Shown: piece after piece, positions 1 to 50,496 of the stretch | Numbering within the stretch: the stretch's first letter is position 1 | How the letters are laid out: every line of letters begins with the position of its first letter | DNA from: Paralichthys olivaceus | Taxonomy: Eukaryota > Chordata > Actinopteri > Pleuronectiformes > Paralichthyidae | Direction: 5' to 3' | DNA: 64,000 bases | Assembly (NCBI RefSeq): GCF_024713975.1 | Contig: NC_091093.1 | Span: 23,874,501-23,938,500 of the forward strand | The notes under the pieces: model-generated | Told to the model about the DNA's origin: nothing | What the model saw: the letters and a program-made list of their open reading frames with translations, nothing else | Databases searched by the model: none | Translations under genes and position numbers: made by a program

Positions 1-14743
<14,743 letters not shown>

Positions 14744-14765
<22 letters not shown>

Positions 14766-14814
14766 GACGACCAGAGTCAAACGAGCTGCTGCAGAGGAGG
14801 TGAAGTCAGACTGA
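14744..14814 (-). CDS. scml2: scml2 exon with start codon (coding 14744-14765)
   Basis: The acceptor is TTGCAG and the donor AG|GTAGGT. 5' UTR occupies 14766-14814, then ATG encodes MGRTPHR and leaves phase 1. The next exon completes the split codon as Asp. An upstream non-coding exon must exist because this exon begins at an acceptor. Confidence 0.75.
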
Positions 14815-15143
14815 CTGCAACAGAGACAGATAAAAAAAAACTTTATCCAGAATATTCACAAAATGCCAGGATGCACTGCTCTAATGTAGCCTTCTGTGCA
14901 CACTGAATATCCTGGGGAATATCTTTTTCTATTTATTTTTATTATAATTGTTAATTATATGGTGCATTTTATATTTTTGGATAATTATATTTTTCATTAT
15001 TATATTGTGTTAATGCATTTTAAAGCTATTTGGCTTGTTGTTGAGATGTACTCTGCAAAGTAATGGACATTTTTTAAATTTGGTTTATTATTTGTTTTGT
15101 ATTATTTGTTGTATTATTATATGTGATTTTATGCAAATGCTGC

Positions 15144-15333
15144 TATTATTACTATTATTATTAGTATTATTACTATTATTATTACTAATATTATTACTAT
15201 TATTATTAGTATTATTACTATTATTATTACTATTATTATTACTAATATTATTACTATTATTATTAGTATTATTACTATTATTATTACTATTATTATTACT
15301 ATTATTATTACTATTATTATTACTATTATTATC
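15144..15333. repeat. (ATT)n-type microsatellite with higher-order pattern
   Basis: About 190 bp of ATT/ACT/AGT triplets, in which 'attattactattattatt' units recur with occasional 'agt' or 'aat' variants. It gives a spurious Leu-rich reading frame. Confidence 0.97.
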
Positions 15334-15344
15334 GTATGTATTCT

Positions 15345-15445
15345 GGTGACCTGCCCAGGGTTTACCTCACCTCTTGCCCAATGTCTGCTGGGATTGGCTC
15401 CAGTTGAGGAGTATGGGTGGATAGATTGATGGATGGATGATTTTT
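15345..15445 (+). mobile_element. 3' fragment of a teleost SINE-like repeat
   Basis: Reads 'ggtgacctgcccagggttta', 'ctgctgggattggctccag' and ends in a 'ggatggatg' tail. It is the 3' part of the family seen more completely at 46871-47180 and 63446-63735. Confidence 0.7.
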
Positions 15446-18400
15446 TTTTTCTTTGGAAAGTTGCAGACTTCTTAAAAAAGTGAATGAAAAAATATTAACA
15501 ATGGACTGATCCAGTTAACAAGTCATGTCTGAGTGGCCATTTAGAAAACGTATTCTTTTGTTCTAAACACTGAGTGACACGTTGCTTCATCACCATGAAA
15601 ACAGGCTGTAGTTTGTTTTAAGTCAATCGCACATTCACAGGCCTGCAGCAGTAAATATCCAGCACCAAGTGTGTATCAAGACATGGCTGAAAAAGCTGTA
15701 GTCGAGCTCCATGTGTCTAACATCAACAATAGATAGATAGATTATTAGTCTGCATTATATAGGAGCTGATGTGTCTATGGAACAGAGGCGCAAATGGATA
15801 TGTAAGTCAGAAAGTAATGACTAACGTAACAGTTCTTGTCTTCTTGTCTTGTCGATTAGTTAACTATAAGTAAAACAGTATAAGATTCTTTAAGACAAAC
15901 ACAAACATAGTCTCACAACCAAAGTCCATTTTCCATTTTAACACAATAATATTACAATGAAGTACTGATTCACTGTGCGTTTGCTTCAGGTTTCATTCTG
16001 TAATTGTCATATAGGAGGTCAGTTATTAGAGTTTTTCTGATTGTATCATGAAATCTAATCTGTTATTCTCAACTTCCATCTAAAGAGATAATATTTCTAC
16101 AATTTGTGAAACTTCAAATCCTCATTATTTACAACTGGTGCTTTAGAACCTAATAACAACATCTACTTCTATAACCCCACGACACATAATCATCCTACAG
16201 CATGAACACCAACAACATGTGCTGATGTAAGTGGATTTAAAAATAAAAGCTCCATGTGTTGACCACATGAACTCCTCTGGACAAAATGTTTGAGTTAGCA
16301 GCTCTGCTACATTTACCCCTGATGCACTGTAACAACAACTCATCAAATAAAAGTGTTACCCAAGTGTTTATGCTGAAAATCTGTCACAAAGATCTAGATC
16401 AGGTTTGCAAAAGCTCTCAGCATAGTCCCACAGCCGACACAGGGCGTTCATAGCGCGGGTCAAAATGAAGCAGGGACAGTCCACGACAGCAGAGCATCAA
16501 AAAAAAAGTGATCCAGTCCAAATGAAATCCCAAAGGTTAAAATCTCTCCAGAGGCCAAACAATGTGTCCTTTACTTAGGATTAAAAAATGTTAGCATCTG
16601 CAATGCATTGTGGTTGTTCCTCCCTCTGAAGACCCTTCTGTCTCTGCAGCGGATCCCATTGAGTGGCAAGGAGCCATAAAGATTCCAAGCTGCCATAAAA
16701 AGCCATTAAGACGTGTGGATGTGGGACATCTGCTGGATCACATGAAAAGGATTCCTGCTCTGCAGCTCGCTCTGCTTCAGACTGCTTCAGTGTTTGCACT
16801 GTCTGTCTGTCTGCCTCACTCAAGAGGGTCAGACAAAACCGCCCCGAAGACCAGGAAGCACTTAACTTTTACAACCGCCATTTCCACTTAGGCCGCCACT
16901 GATCTGGGATTAGTGTAATGTTCACAAACCTGAAAAGTGACCCCGGACCTGTTTCAGGAGCCGCTCTAACTGTTGTTTGATATGAGGAGCTGTCAAAGGT
17001 TCCAGTTAAAAAAGGTTCTTATATTAGAATATAGGCAAATATCTATACCTTGCACAAAAATGTTCCCTGATAGCAAAAAAACAGTGCAAAGGTTTAAGCT
17101 GCATTACAAAGCATTTTACTTTTTTTATGTTTGTTGCTCACACAAATATAATTTCATTGTGTTTCTTCACATAAAATAGAAACATTTTCCAGTGACACCA
17201 GAGCTACAAGTAAATTAATTATCAATGTATTAAACAGTCAATTACCTTTACAAGAAGTTTAAATAAGTTAAAAGTTTGTTAAATTGTGTAAAAGTTCACA
17301 AAGAATACAAAAATATTAAATTCATAAATTTGATTAGTAGTATTTATTAAAATTACCATCGATGAATTTTCCAGTGATGGTATTAGATAAATTGTTCCAC
17401 TTTATATGTTAACAAAATAAAACTAAGATAAATTTATATGAAATTAAATAATATTTCCATCATGTAGATTTAACACCCACAGGACAAGTACTTACATAGA
17501 TTCTGTGGATGTTTTTCTGCAAATAAATATGATTTTAACTTCGAATGTTTCTCCACTTAAAAATAAATCTAATCTGAAGAACAATAAAAAGATCAAAACA
17601 ACCAGAAATAAACTTTACTCTGTTTTCATCATGATCTTCAGCTCTTCTAACTTGTAAGAGCTGCAACTAATCACTATTTTCAACACTGTATAATCTGATA
17701 ATAATTGTATTTATTAACTTTATCATTTATGTCATGAAATGCTGAAAATGTCAAAAGCTTAGTTCAAGAGTCTTTATTCTTTTATCTAAAATGCCACATA
17801 CAGGTTTTGCTGCAGTTAAATTGCGATGCCTTCCTGCTCGTCTTTCTTATATTTGACAGTAAAACTAAATATTTTTTGGTTTCAAACTTTTTCTGAATGA
17901 TTGTAAAGATATTTCATAGACAAAAACATACAAACAACTGAGATCCTGCAGCTTGATGATATCAATACTTGTCACCTGAAAAATAACAAAATCATTCATC
18001 AGATTTACCTAATTCAAATTTTAGAAGTTTGAGCCAGCGCATGTCGAGATTTTTTTTTCTTAACTAATAATCAACTGTTACAATATTCAATAAATCCTCC
18101 AATAGTTTCAATCCATTATTTTAAATTAGGGCTTGGTGATAAAACAGTATAACCAGCAGTGTAATTTCTATCACAATAACAACGATTCTATTGATACAAT
18201 GCTTCTCCACTGTGCAGCAGAGTAAAAGGAGATTTAACACCCTGAGGTTTGTAAAATGTTTTGCTGTTTATCAAGTGTCTCTCAATTCCCCACAACTGAG
18301 AACCTGCAGCTTGATGATGTCTGAAAATAATCATTTATCAAATTTACAGTGAGATAAACAGAGAAGCAGCAAATCACAACATTTTAGAAGTTAGAGCCAG

Positions 18401-19011
18401 CACATGTTTAGATGTGTTTGCTTCATAAATAATTGAAATGATAATTGACTGTTGGAATAATTAATAAATCAAGCATTAGTGCTGCTGAGGGGTGTGAGCT
18501 GATGCAGGGCGTCACCTCCAGGATCACTTAAGATGTTATTTCATCAATATACAGCCTCGATATTAAATTATTTATCTTATCTATATTTGAAACGCTTTAC
18601 ATCAAACCTATGAGGGGCCAGGAAGCATCGATGAGAGCCTTCCTCAGTTGAGTGTCTGACTGGGGGAAAGAAAAAGAGGCTGAACAAGCAGAAAATAACA
18701 TTGAATGTGAGGGAAAGTGCGTGACGCATTTTGGTTTGGGTTACGGTCACGTTTAGTGGGCGGGACGGTGCTGATTATTCACTATAAACACCGCTAATGT
18801 TCCATCACAACAACAACAACAACAACAACGCGATGCTATACAAGGCAGCAGGAATGAAAAGGTCTCCTCTCAGTGTAAACAGCCAGTAAACAGAGGATCT
18901 GCAGAGGAGCCACAGTGCGCACCAGGCTGGATAAACACGCTGTGCCATCTATCCCTGCACCGTGCGCTCTCATGGCAGCAGGAGCACGTCCGCTCCATTC
19001 TCAATTCTCAC

Positions 19012-19190
19012 CGCAGCCTGCAAAGCAAACGCGAGGGTATCGAACGTTAGGGTGAAAAGAACCAGACATGAGTGGTACCAACCGTGCGAGCAGCAGATCC
19101 CTCACTTTCTATCAGATGCAAGCCGCCATGTTCGCTGCAGCTCCGCGCATGTCCACCACGCAGTGCTGTAATTCATATTTTTCCACTGGA
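19012..19190 (-). promoter_or_regulatory. scml2: Candidate scml2 first exon and promoter (CpG-rich)
   Basis: A short CpG-richer patch lies between AT-rich flanks. On the minus strand it contains a good donor (CTGCG|GTGAGA, exon end 19012), about 4.2 kb upstream of the exon that carries the start codon and begins at an acceptor. The exon start is not defined. Confidence 0.3.
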
Positions 19191-19196
19191 GGAAAA

Positions 19197-19206
19197 CACA
19201 CACACA

Positions 19207-19246
<40 letters not shown>
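19197..19246. repeat. (CA)n microsatellite
   Basis: CA run with one 'cata' interruption, followed by 'ctcactcactcac'. Confidence 0.95.
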
Positions 19247-19251
<5 letters not shown>

Positions 19252-20589
19252 TACCACTCACTCACTCACATCACTGAGGCAGATGAATTAATTAATGAGC
19301 AGGATGTAGTGTCCGGTTGTGGTTTGATGTTAAACTGCACGTCACGTGGGAACAGAACATCTGAAGCTTCCTGTTCCTCCTGCAGGAGAAGCTGGTGCCA
19401 CACGAATAAAGACATGGCACAAAGGTGCAGGATCAATGATGCAAGCAAAACGGTTTTCATCACAATAACAGAAGTTCGATATATATTGATCTGTTGCTAT
19501 CTGTGTAGCACAGTGACAGCTTCACATTTGTAAAATGATTTTGCTGTTTATCAAGTGAGAGTAAAAAAAACAGAGAAAAAGCTGCAAATTACCTCATTTT
19601 AGAAGTTTGAGTTTCATAAATAACTTAAATAATAATCGACTGAACAATCATCATTAAATCAATCAATCGTTTCTATCAATTACTTTAAATCAAGGCTGGG
19701 CAATAAAATATATCAGTAATTATTGCAATTCAATTTTCATTAAATTAATATGATATATATTGATATATTGATATAATGCGTATCCATTGTGTAAGCACAT
19801 TGAGGAGGTGCAACACATAACTGATCAACCTCAGGTTGGTCAAATGTTTTGTTCTTTACCAAGTGGAACATGTATCGTCATAATTATCAACGGTTGTGAA
19901 CTATGTTTTTTCTCAGTATATATATTTTTTTACTTTTTCAATAATTAATAAATCAATCATTTCAATGCATCACTTTGATTACTGGCTTGGTGATAAAACT
20001 GTTTTAATAATTACCTCAATATAATTTTCATCAAAATAAAAAAAGTTCAATGTACATGATATGTTGATTCGATCCATTGTGTAAGCACACTGAGGAAATA
20101 TACAACATTATTGATCAACCTCAGATTTGTTATATGTTTTTGTTGTAAACCAAGTGTTTGTCATTCTCTGCTCATAAAGAAGTTTTAAACCACAACCTTC
20201 AACCTGTAAGAAAAAATCTGTCGTAAACGCAATAATAATTTGTAACATTGATCAAATGTGACATTTATCTTGATAATTGTGATAAATAGGGTCATCAAGG
20301 TTTATTTCCATGTAGGTAAACACACACACAGAATTTGCTGTAAGGTCGTAGTGCAACCATTAATACACATAAAAAATATAAAACATTATAAACACTAAAA
20401 ACTAAGATATTAGCAATATAAAAGGTAGATATTCACAATTTGATGTATGTACAGTGTGCAGGTTGTTGTCCACTGAGAGGTCAAGTAGGCAATAAGCAAA
20501 ATATTACAAGATTTAAATTCAAAGAAATAAAATGATAAAATACAAGATCAGACGAGATAACATGCTTTTAAGATAAACTTAAAAACATG

Positions 20590-20985
20590 TTATCCATGGG
20601 TGGGATCGAACCAAAGATAGCGATTGGCCTCGATCCACTATCACATTGGACGTGACAGCTTGGCTATTAAGCTACAGGTTGGTGGTCCACCCATATGACA
20701 AGCTTTTAGGATAATTTCCTCATTATGGGACCAACAACTCTTCTCCAATATCTGTGCGTCATCAAATCTCACAATGGAAAGCAGCGTCGTGATTGATGCT
20801 GTCTGATGTCATTCCATGCAGCGATTGGCCTAAATCCAATCTTTCATTGGATTGAAAGCTATGATTGGCTGAAAAGACTGAAGCTCTGACGCTGCGGGAA
20901 CGACATTCGACTGTTATGCTACAGGTTAGTGGTTGAGCCCACCAAGGGATGACCTGCTTTTAAGCTAACTCCTTCATTGTGGGTC
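20590..20985. repeat. Diverged direct repeat with tRNA-like words
   Basis: 'agcgattggcct' occurs at about 20619 and 20820, 'ctacaggtt.gtggt' at about 20672 and 20919, and 'agcttttaggataa' / 'tgcttttaagctaa' at about 20700 and 20957. On the minus strand the first unit contains TAGCTTAATAGCC (A-box-like) and GGTTCGATCC (B-box-like). It is too long between the boxes for a working tRNA gene. Confidence 0.45.
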
Positions 20986-21479
20986 TGGTCTGGTCTGATC
21001 TCAGATCTGATCTGATCTGATCTTTGTGACCCTGCACTTCTCTCAATATAAAATTCAACACTCAAGTTTTGTTTAACAACAACTATCATATGGCAAAACA
21101 TTGCGTGCTGGGCACATGCTAACCATGTCACTTAGTCAACAAAACATTGATTGAATCATCATAATGAGGAAGTGGGATTGGAGATAGTCTGGTGTCTGGG
21201 AAAATAAAACGAAGCATGTCATTTAAATAAACTGACCACAACAGCTTTACAACCCAATTATTACACCCAGGGTTTACATGTTGTGTTAGAGCTGTGAGAG
21301 CAATGTGCTGAGAGGATGGTCTGGAGGTCCCTCAGAAAATGTTCCCATGAATCCTGGGGATTCACGCTGATTTTGGCCAATTAGTGCAGTCATGGAGAGG
21401 AGGTGTGGGAGGGAGAGAGAAGGAGCACTTTGGATCATGGAGGAGCACTGACCGAGTGCAGTCAGTGTGTTGGAGGGTG

Positions 21480-21770
21480 ACGAACAGGAGGCGCGTTTGA
21501 GACTGAACTATAACGATGGAGCTGGAATCCATTTCCACGCCAAAGTTTTTATTTCATCACTGGATGTAAAACCACCGCTGGAACGCGCCGACGTCCGCGC
21601 TCCTATTGGCTGCGCGCAGCGTCGCTCAGAGGAATGACGACGTTGCTGCTGTAACCAGCTGATGCTGAGGATATGAACACGGAGCCTCTGAAGAACTGTT
21701 GACGGTACACGGACACCCCGTCATCGGCGGTGTGTCTGCGGATTCCAGCTCATCTTCGTCCACAGGCTAA
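21480..21770 (+). promoter_or_regulatory. cdkl5: Candidate cdkl5 promoter and non-coding first exon
   Basis: A CpG-rich stretch with an inverted CCAAT word (CTATTGGCTG near 21602) and several CGCG/GACG words ends in a strong donor (GGCTAA|GTGAGT at 21770/21771). The next acceptor in the same orientation is at 24292/24293, where the 5' UTR of cdkl5 resumes. The transcription start cannot be fixed from sequence. Confidence 0.55.
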
Positions 21771-22224
21771 GTGAGTATGGGGGATTTGATGGTGTCACGA
21801 CGCGCAGGCCTCTCTCCCACTGTCACCCCACATGATGTTTCCTCGTCTTCATCATTTTCACGGGCATGATGCTCGGGGCTTCACAGATTGAGCTTCATCA
21901 CCTCGAACAGGCGACACATCACATCTGCAGGTAAAAAAAAATCATTCAACGATGAACGAGCTGCGATGGCTTTATTTTTTATCCTTAGTGGGTTTTTTTT
22001 TTTCGCGTGCGTAAAATCACGTCCAAATGTGTGTTTGTGGGTAAACGCTATTCGTGGATGTTGTTGTGCAACACTGTCGTGAACACGGTGCGTGGACTAC
22101 GTTATAATGTATGCACTGGTTGCTGTGTAGGCTGGCAAACGCGTGGAAAGCGGTGGATTGCTGGTGCGCACCGCAACGCAGCGATGAGAGAGACGCAGTT
22201 TCGGTGCAGAAAGCGCAGCATTAC

Positions 22225-22228
22225 TACC

Positions 22229-22268
<40 letters not shown>

Positions 22269-22275
22269 CTTGCTC
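22225..22275. repeat. (CT)n(GT)n compound microsatellite
   Basis: A 'tctctctctctctctc' run passes directly into 'gtgtgtgtgtgtg' within cdkl5 intron 1. Confidence 0.9.
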
Positions 22276-23034
22276 TCTCACCCCATTCCTACACGCGCAC
22301 GAATACCCACACGCACGCCTGCGCACGTTCCTGCCTGTTAAATTCACACTCCCAAACTCACTTACCCCCCCCCACCTCCCCCTGGCTTTCTGCATGACAC
22401 CAGTAGGGGCATGTTGCAACACCCGCCTCAGTCCTTCCTGTCACTGATCTCAGGACTTTCCCAGATCTGTTTCCACGTTGTTTCCATTTACCAGCTGCAG
22501 CGTATCAATAAAACTGCCTCTGTTCTGCACCCATTTACAATGGATCCCTCAGTTTTCTCCATTTGCAGGCTTTTAGGGGTGGGGGGCATTTGTGATACAT
22601 TGTGGATCCAATCACTCCCCAGTTGCAGCATCACATCCTTAGATGACTAGTCATGGATGGCCTCAACATCCACCTTATCTCTCCCCCTGGAAAGAGCAGT
22701 GTGGAGTGTACGCTGCATTGGAAAACGCCCACTCAGACACATGAGCCAAATCAACATTAAAGTGTTTTTTGCACCTCTGAATAAATCAAGTGTTACACAA
22801 ATGAAGTTGGACTGATATGCGAGGAGCTTTGATGGTTCCACTCCAACAGCATCCACAATACAAAAGAGGCATTTTAATAATCATGGACGGTTTTTGGATT
22901 TGTGACAGGCGGAGATTTAAGGCTTTTGATACGATTGCTCCTTTTTTATGCTTAAAACAAAATATTTCATCACTGAGTATAAAAATATGCACAATTCTGT
23001 CCTGATGATGGTGTTATACTGTAAATCATAAGTC

Positions 23035-23330
23035 AGTGGAAACGTCGGTACCACATTTCATGGCAGTTAATCTGATAGTTTTCATAGTCATTTCACTAAA
23101 AACCATAAAAGTCAGAATCAGAAGTCAGGGGATGCATCTTGTGAGAACCATGAATGTATTTGCACTAAACATTGTGCCAGCCCATCCAGGAGATGCTGAG
23201 ATATTTTACTGGTGGGCCTGAAACAAAAGTCAGTGCATTACTAAAGTTGGCAGACTTGGATTGATGGATATCTGTAACAAATTTCAAAGCGATCCATCCA
23301 AAGGCTCTTGAGACCTTTCAATAAAGCTGC
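23035..23330 (+). mobile_element. Dispersed teleost repeat ('atttcatggcagttaatctg')
   Basis: Contains 'accacatttcatggcagtta', 'catttcactaaaaaccata', 'gtcaggggatgcatcttgtg', 'accatgaatgtatttgcac' and 'gccagcccatccaggagatg'. This word order is characteristic of a very common fish repeat. Confidence 0.65.
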
Positions 23331-23334
23331 TTTA

Positions 23335-23800
23335 ACACAAGGACTGAACTCTGGATATTCTCCTGAAATTGTCCAGAGGGGCTGTATGTGAGAACACAAA
23401 CATCTGAGTCAGTTGCTCTGGACATTCAGTGGAGTTTTTCCTGCCAACCCCTCAGGTAAAAACTCTGGAGAACGTCCGAGTGAGCCCCTGCGAATAGGAT
23501 TGTCAGTGGGGTTTCTCAGTGAGTGGGCGGGTCGTTAACGTTTCTAAGATGAGAGGGATGCAAAACTAAAAATGAAATAAAATGAATTCAAATAACTCCG
23601 AATGAAAAAGAGGAAATATACAAGAAGTAGAAGTAGAGGAGGGCAAAGATGAGATTCTAGAGCTTTTGGTGTTAGAGGCTGGGAGACACCACTCCTCACC
23701 CGAACACTGAGCAGATTTTCCTGTTGTTATGAACACGTCTGGTGAATCTCCCGCTGCGTTCTGCATGTATGAAAGGCAAAATCAGAATAAAGTTTGAACC
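23335..23800 (+). mobile_element. Unclassified dispersed repeat, copy 3 of 4
   Basis: Reads 'aactctggatattctcctg', 'ggggctgtatgtgagaacac', 'gtcagttgctctggacatt', 'aaaaactctggagaacgtcc', 'agagcttttggtgttag' and 'tatgaaaggcaaaatcaga'. It is collinear with the copies at 7335 and 8940. Confidence 0.75.
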
Positions 23801-24442
23801 CTAATGTCCCGATATCTTCTGGAGTTCAGGTCTGATCATGGCTCAAAATGGTGTCGATAGAGGAAGAATGAGACTGATCCTGCTGGAAATGTCATGGTGT
23901 CCATTAGTTGTTGAGACTTTTCAGATTGGACCGACATTTATTATTCTGACCAATTACTCTGGAGCCACAAAGCGGGCATGACTTCACGCTGCTGCTGCTG
24001 CCAGTCATTATATATTCACTCCAGTCATTCCCGCAGCATCCTCCAGGTTGAATGTGCGGCTGTCTGGAGTAGAAGGGATAGAAAGAGTGTGTGGAAGTCA
24101 TGCATAAGTCATCCATGATTTAAATGTGTCCTGAAGGAAATGCCTTTCTGTACTGTACATGCCCTAGTTAGCTACCATCTGTGCCAGGAATAAATCCCCT
24201 GTGCAAGGAATGATGGGAAGTTTGAGCTTGGAGTGACCCTTTGACGACATATTTTAAAACCTCGTTTTTCCGTTTTGTCTCCCATCTTCCAGGTACGATC
24301 GTTAAGAGGTTTGTAAAGAAACCTCAGAACATCACGCACAACCTCAGGTCATGGAATGAAGGGAGTTCATAGACGACTAAAACAACTGGAGAAAGATCCA
24401 TAAATAAAAGAAAGTGACATAAAAAGGGCAAAGAAGAAGAAG

Positions 24443-24526
24443 ATGGGGTGCGGTCAGGTTACGTTTCTCCTGGGCTCTACAGTTCCCTCCGTCAGCCGCC
24501 AGTCAAAGCTGGAGTCTCCTCGCTAA
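24443..24526 (+). promoter_or_regulatory. uORF in the cdkl5 5' leader (27 codons)
   Basis: ATG at 24443 in a purine-rich context ends at TAA 24524-24526, before the main start at 24580. Shorter uORFs are ATG-GAA-TGA at 24351-24359 and a 15-codon one at 24356-24403. Such leaders usually lower translation of the main frame. Confidence 0.5.
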
Positions 24527-24579
24527 AACCCGAGCAGCTCGTTTCACCCGCTGGAGGAGTCCCCACCCTCGGTGATGTG

Positions 24580-47729
<23,150 letters not shown>

Positions 47730-50416
47730 AAAAGAAACCCTCCCAAACCACACCACCTCTAATATAGCTCCATCCTGAAAAGCATCTGTCAATGCAGACA
47801 TCGTGGTACTGTAGTAAAAGTTTACATGAAGCCTATTTCACTGGATCAAGTCCTCATTCAGAAACACAGTATCTGAAACCTACACAGACCAGACGCTGAC
47901 CGGCCAAACACAGACAGCGGCAGCGGTGGCGTCCAGGAGACAGGACAGGGCTGCTCCGTCACAGGAAGTCAGCCCTGCATCAGTTGTACGTTATTGTCTC
48001 TCTACTGAACAAGGTTCAAACGTAATAATCTGATGTTTCCGTCAAGGAGACCCTGCTCCTGTGGCCTCTCTGCTGCCATCTCCTGCTCACAGGACGCTAC
48101 TACAACACATCTGACAGCCACCGACGCACCGTGGCCAATGAACTCAAGCTCTGTTTTTCAAGCTCCGATATTTGATAAGAACAAAAACAAAAGATTTGTA
48201 TCAACATTATTTATTGAATATTTATTTGTTTTATTCAAGGATATAAGCTATAAATGACACAGTATGTAGGCTATATGGGAATATTATAAGGTAATATAGA
48301 ATTAAATGTGTAATTGCAAGAGCTTTAGTTTCGACATGAAGAAATGCATAGATATTTATGTGTTGATAATACAATATGTCACAAGGAATATTTAATAATG
48401 GTGAATGTCTTTTTTTGTTCGATTTGATATGTTATTAAGAGATTTTCTTATATGTTATTTTTAACCTTTTTTTTTCATCAAAATATGAAGAATTACTGAA
48501 AAAGACTTTTTGCCCAAAGTGAAAAAAAACAAAAAATCATCTATAATCTGCTCATCACCCTCATGACATCACTTTGTGAGTTAAGCGACACATCAGGCTA
48601 TTTGTCAAAGGGTTTGGTAGCAGAGGAGCCAGAGTGAGACTGTTAGACTCTGAACTTACAGAAACATTCCCATCACATTACCTCTCACTCTCAGTGTCAT
48701 TGTCATTTTAGCTCCGTGCTGCCATGTTGGTTTTGTCTCCAGCCTTAACACTAAGTATTCACCACACGGCCCTGATGAGAAGTTTGTCTCTAACAGTGTT
48801 TTCATATTGTGGGAGAGCGTTCTGCAAAAACCACCTCACGTACAACCTTTAAGATCTTCAGGGGAAAGTCTGGTTCTATTCTTTACTTTTGTTATTGTGA
48901 CAAATTCCATAAAAAATTTAACTGAAACTGAATCAGGCCTCAAACGTGTGTCATCCGCCGTGGAGCTTATTGCTCTGTTTTCCAAAATCCTCACAAATTT
49001 ATCAGTGGTTTTATTTTGAGTCACATGTTTGCTCCTGTTAATACCAATGGAATCTGAAAAGTAGCCAACAAATACAGTATTTAATGTTGAATGCTAAATA
49101 AAACGCAGTGATTACCTGATTTAAGAATGAATTTAGAATTTTTTATCAATTAAACTTATCTGTACTAATAGTGAAATACGCCACGAGAGAAAAGACACTC
49201 AATACCATACAACAATACTGCACAAATAACATTTAAAGATTTTAAATCCAACCTAAGTTTAATAAATTAACTGATATTTCCTTGTATACTGAATTATCCC
49301 AATTGTCAAATATGCTATTGTTCAAGGTCATGATGAACCTGAGGGAACATCAGATGATTGAAAAGAAAATAAGAGAAAAAAGCTTGAAATTGGACTTTGT
49401 TGAAAGTTATAAGAAGTAACACCAGACTTGAAATGTTTTTTTATTTTGTTGTATTTATATTTTTTATGTTAATTTGAAAACATTGCTTTTGTAAATGCCT
49501 TTTTTGTGAATCTGACTTTGGTTTTTGCATCGCAACTTTTCTTTGCAACATCAATAATCATGATCAGGGATGATTTTACTCGATTGTTCATAAAAAGCAT
49601 TTACTTGTGGCCTCCTGACCCGCAGAGTCATGTAGATCACTATTTGTGGCCTAGGCAAAGTACACGGCGCAGATATTATCCTTCATTTCCCTCTTCCACA
49701 TCTAAGGAAGCATTAAAAAAGCAGGAAACATTTTGCTCCCAGATGATGGGAACCAAGGGAAGAAGGACGGGTGGATGCATTTGTGCAAAAATTCAACACG
49801 TGGATAAAATAAATAATTGAATCTGTCAAAAAAAAGAAACAATTGACTACTTGGCTGATTGAGAGCAATAACGTTGAGAAGGAGCCTCAGACTGATGCAG
49901 ATTGTGCCGGCCCAAATCAGTGGCAGTTAAATTGGAGCCAAATATAGCTCAGTAAAGGATTTGAGAAGTGCTCACGTATAATTACTTAAACATCGCTCTG
50001 CAATACATTTTATTTACAATTTGTCCTTAAACGCAAAGGGAAGAAACTGAAAGTGCCCCGTGTTGCGTACTATGGAAAAATCCTGATTGCCAATGATTGT
50101 AAATGACTGCGAACGTGTGGGTTTGTTTGAATCATTGATGGGACACAGTGGTGACGACGCTTGCCTTGCCGGTGACCTGAAGCCTTACGTTAGCTCTTAA
50201 GATGGAAATGGAGGCTTCAACCCCCCGAGAGTCACACACGCCGAGAACTGACACAAGAAACAGTTTTGTTCACAAATATGAATGTGTTTCGTAAAACATC
50301 AGTTATTTTATATTTCATTTAGCAGTTTTCCCCACTTCTTACAGGGTGTAAATAGAAATAATAGAGTGTATCTATACTGACCATTCTACTTTAAAATTAT
50401 AGGGTCTCATAATAAA
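47730..50416 (+). other. Probable cdkl5 3' UTR with poly(A) signals
   Basis: AT-rich and without coding content. AATAAA occurs at 49097-49102 and at 50411-50416. The latter is followed within 45 bp by a GT-rich element (gtgtgtttgttttgtgg), so it is the better distal signal. Confidence 0.55.
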
Positions 50417-50496
50417 AGCCAACTGTACATTTTTGATGGGCTCGTGTGTTTGTTTTGTGGCACAGAGCGACACGAACACAGACGTGAGACGAGTAT

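Larger units (their letters stand above)
14815..18990. other. Upstream scml2 intronic or intergenic DNA, no gene seen
   Basis: AT-rich sequence with the ATT microsatellite, a SINE fragment and diverged repeats from about 17930 onward. The open frame at 16610-16891 resembles no family and looks like chance. A cluster of GCCATAAA-type words sits at 16673-16709. Confidence 0.5.
17930..20290. repeat. Cluster of diverged 'gcttggtgataaaac' repeats
   Basis: At least three units (about 18125-18290, 19690-19880, 19980-20165) start with 'gcttggtgataaaac' or 'gctgggcaataaaat'. They continue with 'tccattgtgtaagcaca' and 'gatcaacctcag.ttg', and end near 'tttgctgtttatcaagtg' or 'accaagtg'. A partial unit lies at 19440-19560. 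They resemble the common fish repeat 'gggctgggcgataaa'. Confidence 0.6.
21771..24292 (+). other. cdkl5 intron 1
   Basis: No coding exon seen. Besides the CT/GT microsatellite it carries a dispersed teleost repeat at 23035-23330 and copy 3 of the unclassified repeat at 23335-23800. Confidence 0.55.

Noticed and set aside
15035..15349. 104-residue Leu-rich open frame
   Set aside because: Produced by the ATT/ACT triplet repeat; no gene signals.
16610..16891. 93-residue plus-strand frame
   Set aside because: No recognisable domain, no splice partners and ordinary intergenic composition.
20590..20715. Functional tRNA gene
   Set aside because: The boxes are too far apart and no cloverleaf with a paired acceptor stem can be drawn.
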